Of a DNA stretch of 64,000 nucleotides, positions 1 through 8,453 are shown in pieces; positions within the stretch are counted from its first letter, which is position 1, and every line of letters begins with the position of its first letter. The stretch is from Herbaspirillum sp. RV1423 (GTDB lineage Bacteria; Pseudomonadota; Gammaproteobacteria; Burkholderiales; Burkholderiaceae_D). Both the position numbers and the translations under genes were made by a program. The stretch is from NCBI RefSeq assembly GCF_000577615.1, contig NZ_CBXX010000012.1, positions 1 through 64,000 of the forward strand, in the 5' to 3' direction. Under the pieces are notes generated by a model. It searched no databases. It was not told where the DNA came from and saw nothing but the letters and a program-made list of their open reading frames with translations.

Positions 1-576
1 GGAAAACCCGGCTGGGCGCTGCGCGCGCTGGGCGGACGCAAGACCTTCGGCAACCTGGCCGGCCACATCACCGGCGGCGGCAGCGGCATCCAGACGCTGA
101 GCCAGTGGACCGCCAGCCAGTTCGACCCGACCCTGAACTGGGACGACGTCGCCTGGATCAAGGAACAATGGGGCGGCAAGCTGATCCTCAAAGGCATCCT
201 CGACGTGGAAGACGCCAGGATCGCCGCGCAGACCGGCGCCGACGCGCTGGTCGTGAGCAACCACGGCGGCCGCCAACTGGACGGCGCGATCTCGTCGATC
301 GAAGCCTTGCCGGCGATTGCCGAAGCAGTCGGCGACCGGATCGAAGTCTGGTTCGACGGCGGCATCCGCACCGGCCAGGACATCCTCAAGGCCACCGCGC
401 TGGGCGCCAAGGGCACGATGATCGGCCGCGCCTTCCTGTACAGCCTGGGCGCCATGGGCGGCGAAGGCGTCACCAAAATGCTGCAGATCCTGCACAAGGA
501 ACTCGACGTCAGCATGGCGCTGACCGGCACCAAGGACATCAAGGACGTGGGACCGCAGATTCTGATCCGCCGCTGA
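1..576 (+). CDS. lldD: FMN-dependent L-lactate dehydrogenase / alpha-hydroxy-acid oxidase, C-terminal part
   Basis: The reading frame is open from the first base, so only the last 191 residues are present and the start lies outside the window. The protein would oxidise L-lactate (or a similar 2-hydroxy acid) to the 2-oxo acid with FMN, feeding electrons to the membrane quinone pool. Visible family signatures are LILKGIL, the active-site segment SNHGGRQLDG with the catalytic His, the FMN-phosphate-binding DGGIRTGQDI, and GRAFLY near the end. The end of the protein matches the usual family C-terminus, so it is not truncated on this side. A rho-independent terminator follows at once. Substrate choice within the family cannot be fixed from this part. 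Confidence 0.93.
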   Translation, partial: GKPGWALRALGGRKTFGNLAGHITGGGSGIQTLSQWTASQFDPTLNWDDVAWIKEQWGGKLILKGILDVEDARIAAQTGADALVVSNHGGRQLDGAISSIEALPAIAEAVGDRIEVWFDGGIRTGQDILKATALGAKGTMIGRAFLYSLGAMGGEGVTKMLQILHKELDVSMALTGTKDIKDVGPQILIRR

Positions 577-595
577 CCGACCAACTTAGCAAATA

Positions 596-636
596 AAAAT
601 CCCGGTTCTTGCCTGACGCGGACCGGGATTTTTTAT
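596..636 (+). terminator. Rho-independent terminator after lldD
   Basis: Hairpin with arms AAAATCCCGGT and ACCGGGATTTT around a short loop, followed by a T run. It begins about 20 bp after the lactate dehydrogenase stop codon, so it most likely ends that transcript. Confidence 0.9.
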
Positions 637-678
637 ACATGACCGTAGAACATATTTCCCGCTCACGGCCCTAATGTT

Positions 679-830
679 GTTCAGTTAAGCGTAGAAACAT
701 TCTTCCTCATTGCACATCACTGTCATCCTGGCGTAGGTCAGGACCCAGCGTCGTATTGACCGTCTTCACGATACTGGATCCCGGCTTTCGCCGGGACGAC
801 TGCTATAGGCAGGAATGGGCTTAACTGAAC
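679..830. mobile_element. MITE-like element with perfect 12-bp terminal inverted repeats
   Basis: The two ends are GTTCAGTTAAGC (679-690) and its exact reverse complement GCTTAACTGAAC (819-830). Inside lies a second, imperfect 27-bp inverted repeat (722-748 against 774-800), whose right arm contains the perfect hairpin CCCGGCTTTCGCCGGG. The 152-bp unit has no coding capacity. This nested structure is typical of non-autonomous miniature elements and REP-like repeats. I see no clear target-site duplication. It lies between lldD and the convergent ankyrin gene. Confidence 0.7.
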
Positions 831-840
831 GGTATTACGC

Positions 841-1530
841 TCATGACCCCGGCTTTTGTGCAGACCACGAGGTATGCTGTCCGGTCAACTCTTCCACCAC
901 GTCCTGTTGATTGAACCGGCGCGCCAGATCGAGCGCGGTCATGCCGTCGGCGTTCTTCAGGCTGATGTCGGCCCCCTCCTCCTTCAGCAGCCTGACCGCG
1001 AAGGTACGGCCGCGCACTGCCGCCAGCATCACGGGCGTCATTTTCTCGTCGGGCGATTCGGCGTCGATATATGCCGATGCATCCAGCAACAGCTTGATGA
1101 TCGCCGCATTGCCGTTGATGGCGGCGTAATGCAATGCCGTCCAGCCGGGGCGGTTGACTTCGACTTCTTTGTCGAGCAGCAGCTTCACCACCGGCAGATT
1201 GCCGTAAAACGCCGCCACCATGATGGCTGTATCGCCGTTTTTGGCTTTGATCTCGAGATCGACGCCGGGCGTGTTGAACAACACATCGAAGGCTTTCATC
1301 GAGTCTTCTCGGATCGACAACATCAATGCCGAATAACCGCGCTGCGGTTCGACCATGTTCGGCCCCAGCCCACGCTTGATCAAATCCTGCAGTTCGCGCG
1401 GCGCATCCATCTTGACGGCGGTGAAATAGTCGTCGTAGGTGCCGGCATGTGCTGCTGCCGGCATCAGGCCGGCCGATGCCGTCAGCGCCAACAACGCCGC
1501 TACGCAGAAACGGGAAAACCGGTTAAGCAT
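841..1530 (-). CDS. Exported ankyrin-repeat protein
   Basis: A protein of 229 residues starting MLNRFSRFCVAALLALTASA, a Sec signal peptide with probable cleavage near AAAHA-G. It is followed by about five ankyrin repeats (for example GDTAIMVAAFYGNLPVVKLLL and GWTALHYAAINGNAAIIKLLL). The predicted location is the periplasm and the role is protein-protein binding; the partner is unknown. The ATG at 1530 was chosen because it starts the signal peptide and overlaps the tatD stop by 8 bp, which suggests translational coupling. An ankyrin gene directly after tatD is a recurrent arrangement in Burkholderiales. Confidence 0.85.
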   Translation of the reverse strand: MLNRFSRFCVAALLALTASAGLMPAAAHAGTYDDYFTAVKMDAPRELQDLIKRGLGPNMVEPQRGYSALMLSIREDSMKAFDVLFNTPGVDLEIKAKNGDTAIMVAAFYGNLPVVKLLLDKEVEVNRPGWTALHYAAINGNAAIIKLLLDASAYIDAESPDEKMTPVMLAAVRGRTFAVRLLKEEGADISLKNADGMTALDLARRFNQQDVVEELTGQHTSWSAQKPGS

Positions 1531-2320
1531 GTGCACGATCCTTGCCTGCCATTTGAAACAGCGTGAAAAAATTCTCGGTGGTGTGACGCGCCACTTCGTC
1601 CACTGGAATGCCGCGCAAGTCGGCGATGAATTCCGCCACATGCCGCACCAGCCCAGGCTCATTGGTCTTGCCGCGATACGGCACCGGCGCAAGATAAGGC
1701 GAATCGGTTTCGATCAACATGCGTTCCAGCGGAATGGTACGCGCGACTTCTTGCAAAGCCTTGGCGCTTTTGAACGTGACGATACCGGAGAATGAAATAT
1801 AGAAACCCAGTCCGATCGCCGCATCGGCCACCTCCTGCGACTCGGTGAAGCAATGCATGACGCCGGCGGCACCGCCCGCGTCCGGGCTGGCGCCTTCTTC
1901 GCGCAGGATGCGGATGGTGTCTTCCGACGCCGAACGGGTATGGATGATCAGCGGCTTGCCGGTAATGCGCGAGGCGCGGATGTGGGTGCGGAAACGCTCA
2001 CGCTGCCATTCGAGGTCGCCTTGCAGGCGATAATAATCGAGGCCGGTCTCGCCGATGGCGACGATGCGCGGATGATCGGCCAGTTCGACCAGTTGCCCGA
2101 CGGTCGGCTCCGGCGTGTCTTCATAATCGGGATGGACGCCGACCGAGGCATAGATGTGTGGGTACTGTTCCGCCAGCTCCAGCACTTGCGGAAACTCCGG
2201 CAGGTTGACCGATACGCACAGCGCGTGGCTGACCCGGTTCTCGGCCATCTTGCCGAAGATGTCCGGCAAGCGCGCAGCGAGTTCGGGGAAATTGATATGG
2301 CAATGGGAATCGATATACAT
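1523..2320 (-). CDS. tatD: TatD-family metal-dependent DNase/hydrolase
   Basis: A 265-residue TIM-barrel hydrolase. The metal-binding motif HCHINF follows MYIDS at the N-terminus. Further signatures are IGETGLDYY, a PLIIHTRSA strand with a metal His, the MHCFT strand and the ETDSPYLAP motif near the C-terminus, so all TatD family metal ligands appear present. Members are 3'-5' DNases or deoxyribonucleases with two divalent metals. It overlaps the downstream ankyrin gene. In many Burkholderiales it follows holB and pilZ, but here holB lies 5 kb away and no pilZ is seen. Confidence 0.93.
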   Translation of the reverse strand: MYIDSHCHINFPELAARLPDIFGKMAENRVSHALCVSVNLPEFPQVLELAEQYPHIYASVGVHPDYEDTPEPTVGQLVELADHPRIVAIGETGLDYYRLQGDLEWQRERFRTHIRASRITGKPLIIHTRSASEDTIRILREEGASPDAGGAAGVMHCFTESQEVADAAIGLGFYISFSGIVTFKSAKALQEVARTIPLERMLIETDSPYLAPVPYRGKTNEPGLVRHVAEFIADLRGIPVDEVARHTTENFFTLFQMAGKDRAHA

Positions 2321-2351
2321 GATAGGCGCTATTTTATGCCATCGCCGCCAG

Positions 2352-2888
2352 CTATCTGGCGACCGGACGTTTGGCCAGCTTGCGCTGCAGCGTGCGGCGA
2401 TGCATGTTCAGCGCCCGCGCGGTAGAGGAGATATTGCCCTGATGTTCCGCCAGCACCCGCTGGATATGTTCCCATTCAAGACGTTCGACCGACAGTGGCG
2501 TGGCGCTCTCGCCCGTATTTGCCGCAACGTCCTCGGCATTGTGCTCCAGCGCCGACAGGATCGAATCCAGATTAGCCGGCTTGGCGAGATAATTGTCGGC
2601 TCCCGCCTTGATCGCCTGCACCGTCGTCGCAATGCTGGCGTAGCCGGTCAGCACCAGCAAACGCGCGCGCGGCAACTTCTCGCGCAGCGGTGCGATCCAT
2701 TGCAGGCCGGAATCCTGCTGCAATTGCAGGTCGATGGTGGCGTAGTCGAATGCGATGCCGCCAGCCGCCAGCAAGGCTGCTTCGCCGCTATGCGCAATGG
2801 TCGCCGCGAAACCGCGGCGCGACAGCGAACGCGCCAGCGTGGATGCAAATACTTCGTTGTCGTCGAGGATAAGGAAAGCGGCGCTCAT
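2352..2888 (-). CDS. regA: RegA/ActR/PrrA-family response regulator
   Basis: A response regulator of 178 residues with an N-terminal receiver domain (acidic DD at 9-10, phospho-acceptor D53 in TIDLQ, conserved Lys near 103 in YLAKPAN). A short C-terminal Fis-type helix-turn-helix follows (GNISSTARALNMHRRTLQRK). This two-domain form without an AAA+ module is typical of the RegA/ActR/PrrA/RoxR family, which adjusts respiration, carbon and nitrogen genes to redox state. It lies 25 bp after the RegB-like kinase gene in the same direction, so the two form an operon. The gene symbol is by family resemblance. Confidence 0.88.
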   Translation of the reverse strand: MSAAFLILDDNEVFASTLARSLSRRGFAATIAHSGEAALLAAGGIAFDYATIDLQLQQDSGLQWIAPLREKLPRARLLVLTGYASIATTVQAIKAGADNYLAKPANLDSILSALEHNAEDVAANTGESATPLSVERLEWEHIQRVLAEHQGNISSTARALNMHRRTLQRKLAKRPVAR

Positions 2889-2913
2889 TGTTTCGTCTGA
2901 TTTCTCCGTCGGT

Positions 2914-4173
2914 TCACACAGGCATCGTCAGCGTCGCGCTGGCGCCGCATCCGGTATCGGAAGACAACGTCAACCGGCCTTCCATCTGCCTGGCAGTCGC
3001 AAAGGCCAGCATCAGGCCGATGCCTTTGCCGCCGGTGCTGCTGCGCACCGGCTCATAGCCCAGGCGTCTCAACAACTCGGGGGCGATGCCGGGACCGTCG
3101 TCGGCGACGCGAATCATCGCTTCATCGCGTTGCACGCTCAAGGTCACGTCGATCTTCCCGCTTTCCGCCACCGCCTGGGCGGCATTGTCGAGCAAGGTCA
3201 GCAAGATTTGCCCGGTCAGTTGCTGGTGGCGCGCCGGCGCCGCATCTTGCGGCAGCGACAAGCGTATTGAAACGGCCGGATGGCGCAGGCGCCAGACATC
3301 GACAAAGTGTCGCAGCCAGTCGGTCAGTTTGACCGGTACAGCGTCGGCATCAGCGTGTCGCATCTGCACATCCATGCCCATGCGATCCAGGGCGGTTTTA
3401 CAAACGGCGATCTGTTCTTCGACGATGGCCAGATCATCGCGATACATGGTCAGCGCTTGGTTGCGCCCGGCCTCGATACGCAGTTCGCCGGCAATCACGG
3501 CCACGGTCGCCAGCGGCGTGCTCATCTCATGCGCGGCGCTGGCTGCCTGCGTGCCCAGAGCAACGATGCGCTCGTCCTGCAACTGCTGTTCGCGCGCCTG
3601 CGCCAACTGGGCGTCGCGCGCCCGCACCGTGGCCGACATGCGCGTCACAAACCAGGTAATCAAGGCCGCCGACATCAGAAAGTTCACCCACATTCCCGCC
3701 AGATGGTAGGCCATCGCCTGATCGTGATCATGGATGTGCAGCGGCTCGTACAAGTAGGTCAGACCCGAATAGCAAGCGAAGGAGTATAGCGCCAGCGTGA
3801 AAGCATAGCGCGGCGACAGGACTGCCGCTGCCACCGCCAGCGCAGGCAGATAAAAAGACACGAAAGGATTGGTCGCTCCGCCGCTGAAATACAGCAAGAC
3901 GGACAACGCACTGATATCGATGAATAGTTGAACGAGCAGTTCGGACTCGCGCACCGGCTGCGCCAGCCGCATACGCAGCCACGTCAGCCCGTTGAACGCC
4001 ACCATCAGGGCCAGCACTATGCACAGCGGCGTAAGCGGCAAATTCACCCCCATCCCGTAGTACGCGCCAGCCACCAGCAATGCCTGCGCCAGCGTCGTCA
4101 TGCAACGCATCCAGAATAGGCGCAGCAGCAACTGATGTTGCGACAACGGACGAGAAAGGGCAAGTATCGGCAT
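2914..4173 (-). CDS. regB: RegB/PrrB-family redox sensor histidine kinase
   Basis: A 419-residue membrane kinase with about six transmembrane segments in residues 20-178. It carries the quinone-binding heptapeptide GGATNPF at 98-104, a hallmark of RegB. The H-box AAHEMSTPL has the phospho-acceptor at H215, and HATPase motifs follow (LLDNAAQA, DDGPGI, GKGIGLML). A cysteine at about 258 lies where the redox-active Cys of Rhodobacter RegB is found. It would sense the ubiquinone redox state and phosphorylate the adjacent RegA-like protein. Neighbouring genes are tatD on one side and a divergent TonB receptor on the other. Confidence 0.9.
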   Translation of the reverse strand: MPILALSRPLSQHQLLLRLFWMRCMTTLAQALLVAGAYYGMGVNLPLTPLCIVLALMVAFNGLTWLRMRLAQPVRESELLVQLFIDISALSVLLYFSGGATNPFVSFYLPALAVAAAVLSPRYAFTLALYSFACYSGLTYLYEPLHIHDHDQAMAYHLAGMWVNFLMSAALITWFVTRMSATVRARDAQLAQAREQQLQDERIVALGTQAASAAHEMSTPLATVAVIAGELRIEAGRNQALTMYRDDLAIVEEQIAVCKTALDRMGMDVQMRHADADAVPVKLTDWLRHFVDVWRLRHPAVSIRLSLPQDAAPARHQQLTGQILLTLLDNAAQAVAESGKIDVTLSVQRDEAMIRVADDGPGIAPELLRRLGYEPVRSSTGGKGIGLMLAFATARQMEGRLTLSSDTGCGASATLTMPV

Positions 4174-4370
4174 GCAGCGATTATATGTCGCAGCTTGGTA
4201 CTACCGCTTTCCAAAGCCTGGCAATTCAGGAAAAACGACTGCGGAAGCCTTTTCAAATATGAAAACAATTTCTTATCAAGAATCAAAAAAGCGAGACCGC
4301 GAATAAATCGATATCAATTCAACAATTTTTTAATGGCAATTTAGACAAAATTATAAATATAAATACAAAC

Positions 4371-4389
4371 GATAATTATTCTTAATTAT
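4371..4389. promoter_or_regulatory. Candidate Fur box upstream of the TonB receptor
   Basis: GATAATTATTCTTAATTAT matches the 19-bp Fur consensus at about 11 positions, with the GATAAT half intact. It lies about 95 bp before the receptor start inside an AT-rich leader (about 4250-4450). Iron-dependent repression of a siderophore receptor is expected, but the right half-site is poor. Confidence 0.4.
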
Positions 4390-4481
4390 AATTGAGCAAT
4401 AAAATTTCACTCGTCACCTAATCCCGTTTTTACCTTCTGTCGCGGAGGCAAAGACGTATCCGCCAAAAAGAAAAGGACCCC

Positions 4482-6683
4482 ATGCAATACCGCCTGACTC
4501 CTATCGCCACAGCGCTGGCTGTCGCTTTCATTGTTCCGCTGGCCTGCTCTCACACCGCCAAGGCGCAAACGACGACCGGCAAGGACGCCAAAGCCGACCA
4601 GGCGCTGCCGTCGATCACGGTCAATGCCTCCGCGGATGCGTCCGCGAACGGTTTACCGGAAGCGTATGCAGGTGGCCAGGTGGCGCGCGGCGGTCGGGTG
4701 GGCTTCCTGGGAAATCAGGATTTTCTCGATACGCCTTTCAGCAGCACCAGCTATACCCAGGACCTGATCAAAGATCAGCAGGCGCACAGCGTCGGCGAAG
4801 TCTTGCTGAACGATCCGTCCATTCGCGTCACCCGCGGATTCGGAAACTACCAGGAGGCATACATGATCCGCGGCTTCATGGCGAATTCCGATGACTTGGC
4901 CTACAACGGATTGTATGGCTTGTTGCCTCGCCAATACGTGGCGTCCGAAATGCTCGAACGCGTCGAAGTATTCCGCGGCGCCAGCGCTTTCCTCAATGGT
5001 GCGGCGCCCGGCGACGGCGGCATCGGCGGCACCATCAACTTGCTGCCCAAAAGAGCGTCTTCCGATCCGATCACCCAGGCCACCATGGGCTACGAAACCG
5101 GCGGCCAGGTATATTTTGCAACCGACATCGGCCGCCGTTTTGGCCCGGACGACCGTTTGGGCATCCGCGTCAATGCAGTGCGTCGCGAAGGCGGAACCGC
5201 TGTGAATGGAGAAAACCGCGAACTGGGCATGCTCACGGTCGGCCTGGACTATCGCGGCAACAGCTTCCGTTTGTCCGCCGATGTCGGCTACCAGGAACAC
5301 AACCTCAAGAACCCTCGTCCCAGCGTACGGGTTGCAGCCGGCCTCGCCGTTCCGTCCGCACCCAGCGCTGCGACCAACTTCGGCCAGCCTTGGCTGTATT
5401 CCAACGAGCGCGATGTGTTCGGCACGCTGCGCGGAGAATGGGACTTGTCTGACAGCGTGACAGCCTGGGCAGCCCTCGGCACCCGCTACGGCACGGAAAG
5501 AAATGTGCTGGCCGGCCCGACCGTTACCGATACTGCTGGCGACACGACGGCAAACCGCTTTGACAATGCCCGCCGGGATACCGTACGCACCGGCGAAGCC
5601 GGCATTCGCGGCAAGTTCAAGACCGGCGTGATTTCGCACGCGGTGAGCGCAACCGCTTCCAGCTACTGGCAGGATTCGCGCAACGCTTATGCCATGTCTT
5701 TGGGGACGGCCACCACGTCGAATCTCTATTCGCCGGTCACCGCGACTCAGCCTGCGTTGGATTTCTTCGGCGGCGATCTTGCCGACCCGCGGACGACCAC
5801 CAAGACCCAGTTGTCGAGTTTCGCCCTTGCCGATACGCTGTCGTTTTATGATGACCGCATCGCCGTGACGCTCGGCGCCCGTCATCAGACCGTCAAGAAC
5901 AACAGCTACGACTACAACACGCATCTGGAAACCGACCACTACGACAAGAGCGCCATAACGCCGGTCGTCGGTCTGGTGATAAAGCCGTTGAAAGACCTCT
6001 CCCTTTACGCCAATTACATCGAAGGGTTGCAAAAGGGCAAACAGGTCACGAGCAGCACCGCCGTCAATTTCGGCCAGGTGTTGTCGCCGTACAAGTCGAA
6101 ACAAAAAGAGATCGGCGCCAAATATGATGCCGGCAAGATCGGTTTCGGGGTGGCGTTGTTCACCACGACGCAACCGAGCGCCTACGAAGATACCGTTACC
6201 CATATCGAAAGCACCAACGGCGAACAACGCAATCGCGGCGCGGAATTTTCGGTCTTCGGCGCACCGATGCGCGGCGTCCGCGTACTGGGAGGCCTGACCT
6301 TCCTGCGCGCTAAACTGGAAAACACCAACGGTGGCCTCAACAACGGCCATTACGCCATCGGCGTGCCCAAGACGCAAGCCAACATCGGAGCGGAATGGGA
6401 TATCCCCGGCGTAAAAGGATTGACGCTGAACGGCCGCGCCATCCATACCTCGACCCAATATCTGGACTCGGCCAATTTGCAGGAAGTCCCATCCTGGACG
6501 AGATATGACATCGGCGCCCGTTACGCCACGCAAATCGGCGGCCGTGTCGTTACGCTGCGCGGCGCTATTGAAAACCTGACCAACAAGAATTATTGGGAAT
6601 CGGCGGGCGGCGCTTCCAACGTCGGCTATCTGGTGCTTGGAACGCCGCGAACCTATGTCATGTCCGCTTCCGTGGATTTCTGA
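4482..6683 (+). CDS. TonB-dependent siderophore receptor
   Basis: A 733-residue outer-membrane receptor. It has a Sec signal peptide at 1-28 (ends HTAKAQ), a TonB-box-like LPSITVNASAD, a plug domain (SVGEVLLNDPSIRVTRGFG...YMIRGF) and a long 22-strand barrel. The C-terminus ends in VMSASVDF with terminal Phe as in outer-membrane proteins. There is no STN signalling domain, so it probably does not act through a FecI/FecR pair. The ATG at 4482 follows AAAGGA. No siderophore synthesis or inner-membrane uptake genes are near, which suggests use of exogenous siderophores. The ligand cannot be told. A candidate Fur box lies upstream and a hairpin terminator follows. Confidence 0.92.
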   Translation: MQYRLTPIATALAVAFIVPLACSHTAKAQTTTGKDAKADQALPSITVNASADASANGLPEAYAGGQVARGGRVGFLGNQDFLDTPFSSTSYTQDLIKDQQAHSVGEVLLNDPSIRVTRGFGNYQEAYMIRGFMANSDDLAYNGLYGLLPRQYVASEMLERVEVFRGASAFLNGAAPGDGGIGGTINLLPKRASSDPITQATMGYETGGQVYFATDIGRRFGPDDRLGIRVNAVRREGGTAVNGENRELGMLTVGLDYRGNSFRLSADVGYQEHNLKNPRPSVRVAAGLAVPSAPSAATNFGQPWLYSNERDVFGTLRGEWDLSDSVTAWAALGTRYGTERNVLAGPTVTDTAGDTTANRFDNARRDTVRTGEAGIRGKFKTGVISHAVSATASSYWQDSRNAYAMSLGTATTSNLYSPVTATQPALDFFGGDLADPRTTTKTQLSSFALADTLSFYDDRIAVTLGARHQTVKNNSYDYNTHLETDHYDKSAITPVVGLVIKPLKDLSLYANYIEGLQKGKQVTSSTAVNFGQVLSPYKSKQKEIGAKYDAGKIGFGVALFTTTQPSAYEDTVTHIESTNGEQRNRGAEFSVFGAPMRGVRVLGGLTFLRAKLENTNGGLNNGHYAIGVPKTQANIGAEWDIPGVKGLTLNGRAIHTSTQYLDSANLQEVPSWTRYDIGARYATQIGGRVVTLRGAIENLTNKNYWESAGGASNVGYLVLGTPRTYVMSASVDF

Positions 6684-6710
6684 CGAACGCGTCGCCATGA
6701 AACCATGAAA

Positions 6711-6740
6711 AAGGGAAGCCTATATGCTTCCCTTCTTTGT
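6711..6740 (+). terminator. Rho-independent terminator after the TonB receptor
   Basis: Arms AAGGGAAGC (6711-6719) and GCTTCCCTT (6726-6734) with a 6-nt loop, followed by a T-rich tail. It lies between convergent genes and could serve both. Confidence 0.85.
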
Positions 6741-6778
6741 GCGCCCTTTTGTCATGCGCATGGCATGTTGCGAAAAGG

Positions 6779-7282
6779 TCAGGCCACCCGCTTCCCCAAA
6801 ATCACCAGATCCCGCTCCACCCCGTCCAGCGTCGCCACGCCCGGCATGTGCGCCCAGCGCTCGAAGGCGAATGCTTCAAACAGCTTCAGGCTCGGTTCGT
6901 TATGACCGAACACAAACCCCAGCAGCGTATGCACCTTGATCGACGGCGCGAAAGCAATGGCCTGCTCGAGGAAGTAACGTCCCAGCCCCTGGCCGCGCGC
7001 CTCTTCGCGCAGATAGACCGACAGCTCGGCGGTGCCGGCATAGGCCGGGCGCCCATAGAAATTGGAATAGGAAAGCCAGCCGATAACCTCGCCGTCGCAC
7101 TCAGCCACCCATAACGGACGCCTGTCGGGCGTATGTTCGTCGAACCAGTCCTGGCGCGACGCCACCGAAACCGGCTCGGTATCGGCAGTGACCTGACGTG
7201 AGGCGATGGTGCTGTTGTAGATGGCGACGATGGCGTTCAGATCTTCCTGGCGCGCCAGGCGATGGGTGTATGCAGTGCTCAT
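6779..7282 (-). CDS. GNAT acetyltransferase, phosphinothricin-acetyltransferase-like
   Basis: A 167-residue single-domain GNAT protein. The acetyl-CoA pyrophosphate loop is REEARGQGLGRYFLEQ. The N-terminus (RLARQEDLNAIVAIYN) and the end (DGVERDLVILGKR) resemble the Pat/YncA/MddA group, which acetylate phosphinothricin, methionine sulfoximine or similar amino acids. The true substrate is unknown. It lies 91 bp downstream of holB in the same direction and may be read from the same transcript. In many relatives this position is followed by pilZ/tatD instead. Confidence 0.85.
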   Translation of the reverse strand: MSTAYTHRLARQEDLNAIVAIYNSTIASRQVTADTEPVSVASRQDWFDEHTPDRRPLWVAECDGEVIGWLSYSNFYGRPAYAGTAELSVYLREEARGQGLGRYFLEQAIAFAPSIKVHTLLGFVFGHNEPSLKLFEAFAFERWAHMPGVATLDGVERDLVILGKRVA

Positions 7283-7373
7283 GAAAACGTTTCAGGTGGT
7301 CATTGTCAGGTCTTGACGGATGCGCCCCGCAAGGAGCGCATCCCGGTAACGATCTAGGGCCGCTGCCGCTCGC

Positions 7374-8405
7374 TCAGGCAAACAGCGACGCATACTCGAT
7401 CAGCATTTCCTCGATGAACAACCGCGCGGACAAGGGATGATCGGCAATCGCACGGCGCTCGTTGGCGGCTTTCAATGCGGATGCAATCGTCACGGTATCG
7501 ACGCGCGCGCTCAATGCGCCGAGTTCCTTGCCGTAACGCGGATAGTAGCGAATGACCCCGCCCGACTTCAGCGCAAACAGATCGTACAGCCAGCGCTGCT
7601 GCCAGCCGACCAGTTCTGCCACCGCCGTCTTTTGCAGGCGCTCGGCCGTCTTCAACGCAACGTCGATGCCGGGATGGCTCAGCGAACGCAGGAACTCGTC
7701 CATGATCTCGCGACTGTCGCCTTGCGATGCATGGAACGCCGCCAGCGGCGCACCGCCCTGCTCCGATAGCCAGACGTCGGCGTCCTTGACGTTTTGCTGC
7801 TTGAGCCATGCCAAGCCCGCGTCGTGCGACGGCAAGGCCAATGCAAATTTACGGCAACGCGACAGGATGGTCGGCAGCAACCGGTCGAGGCGATTGGAAA
7901 CCAGCAGGAACATGGTGTTCGGCGGCGGCTCTTCCAAGGTTTTCAGCAGCGAATTGGCGGCGGCGGTATTCAAGGCTTCGGCCGGATACAGCACCACCAC
8001 GCGCATGCCGGAACGGTGCGTCGACACGTTCATGAAATCGGCCAGCGCGCGAATCTGGTCGATCTTGATTTCCTTGGACGGCGCTTTGCCGGCCTTGGCG
8101 GTTTTCTTCTCGTCACCGCCTTCGGCGTCTTCTGCGGCATCATCCCCATCAAGGACCTCCGGCCGCACACGACGATAATCGGGATGGTTATATTGCGAAA
8201 ACCAGCCGCACGAAGGGCAAGCGCCGCAGGCATGGCCATCGGGCTGGATGTCCTCGCACAGCAGCGACTGCGCGAACGACTCGACGAAATCGGTTTTGCC
8301 GATGCCTTCGGGGCCGTAAAACAGAATCGCGTGCGGCAGGCGTGCACGCAGTTGCTGGAGTTGCAGCCAACTGTCCTCAAGCCAGGGGAAAACGGTATTG
8401 CTCAT
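7374..8405 (-). CDS. holB: DNA polymerase III subunit delta prime
   Basis: A 343-residue clamp-loader subunit. It has the Walker A motif GPEGIGKTDF, a zinc-module cysteine set in CEDIQPDGHACGACPSC, and the sensor region SNRLDRLLPTILSRCRK typical of delta prime. An acidic, low-complexity linker (about 85-105, DGDDAAEDAEGGDEKK) is an insertion not conserved in the family. It is the third gene of the mltG-tmk-holB string, as in many beta- and gammaproteobacteria. The 48-bp gap to tmk supports co-transcription. Confidence 0.95.
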   Translation of the reverse strand: MSNTVFPWLEDSWLQLQQLRARLPHAILFYGPEGIGKTDFVESFAQSLLCEDIQPDGHACGACPSCGWFSQYNHPDYRRVRPEVLDGDDAAEDAEGGDEKKTAKAGKAPSKEIKIDQIRALADFMNVSTHRSGMRVVVLYPAEALNTAAANSLLKTLEEPPPNTMFLLVSNRLDRLLPTILSRCRKFALALPSHDAGLAWLKQQNVKDADVWLSEQGGAPLAAFHASQGDSREIMDEFLRSLSHPGIDVALKTAERLQKTAVAELVGWQQRWLYDLFALKSGGVIRYYPRYGKELGALSARVDTVTIASALKAANERRAIADHPLSARLFIEEMLIEYASLFA

Positions 8406-8453
8406 GCGTGATCAATCATGGATGAAGCGGTGATCAAAAAAATCCTGTGCATC

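Noticed and set aside
4653-6698. Very long open frame on the minus strand opposite the TonB receptor
   Set aside because: It is a shadow of the GC-rich receptor gene; the + strand product has a signal peptide, plug and barrel, while the minus product has no recognisable domain.
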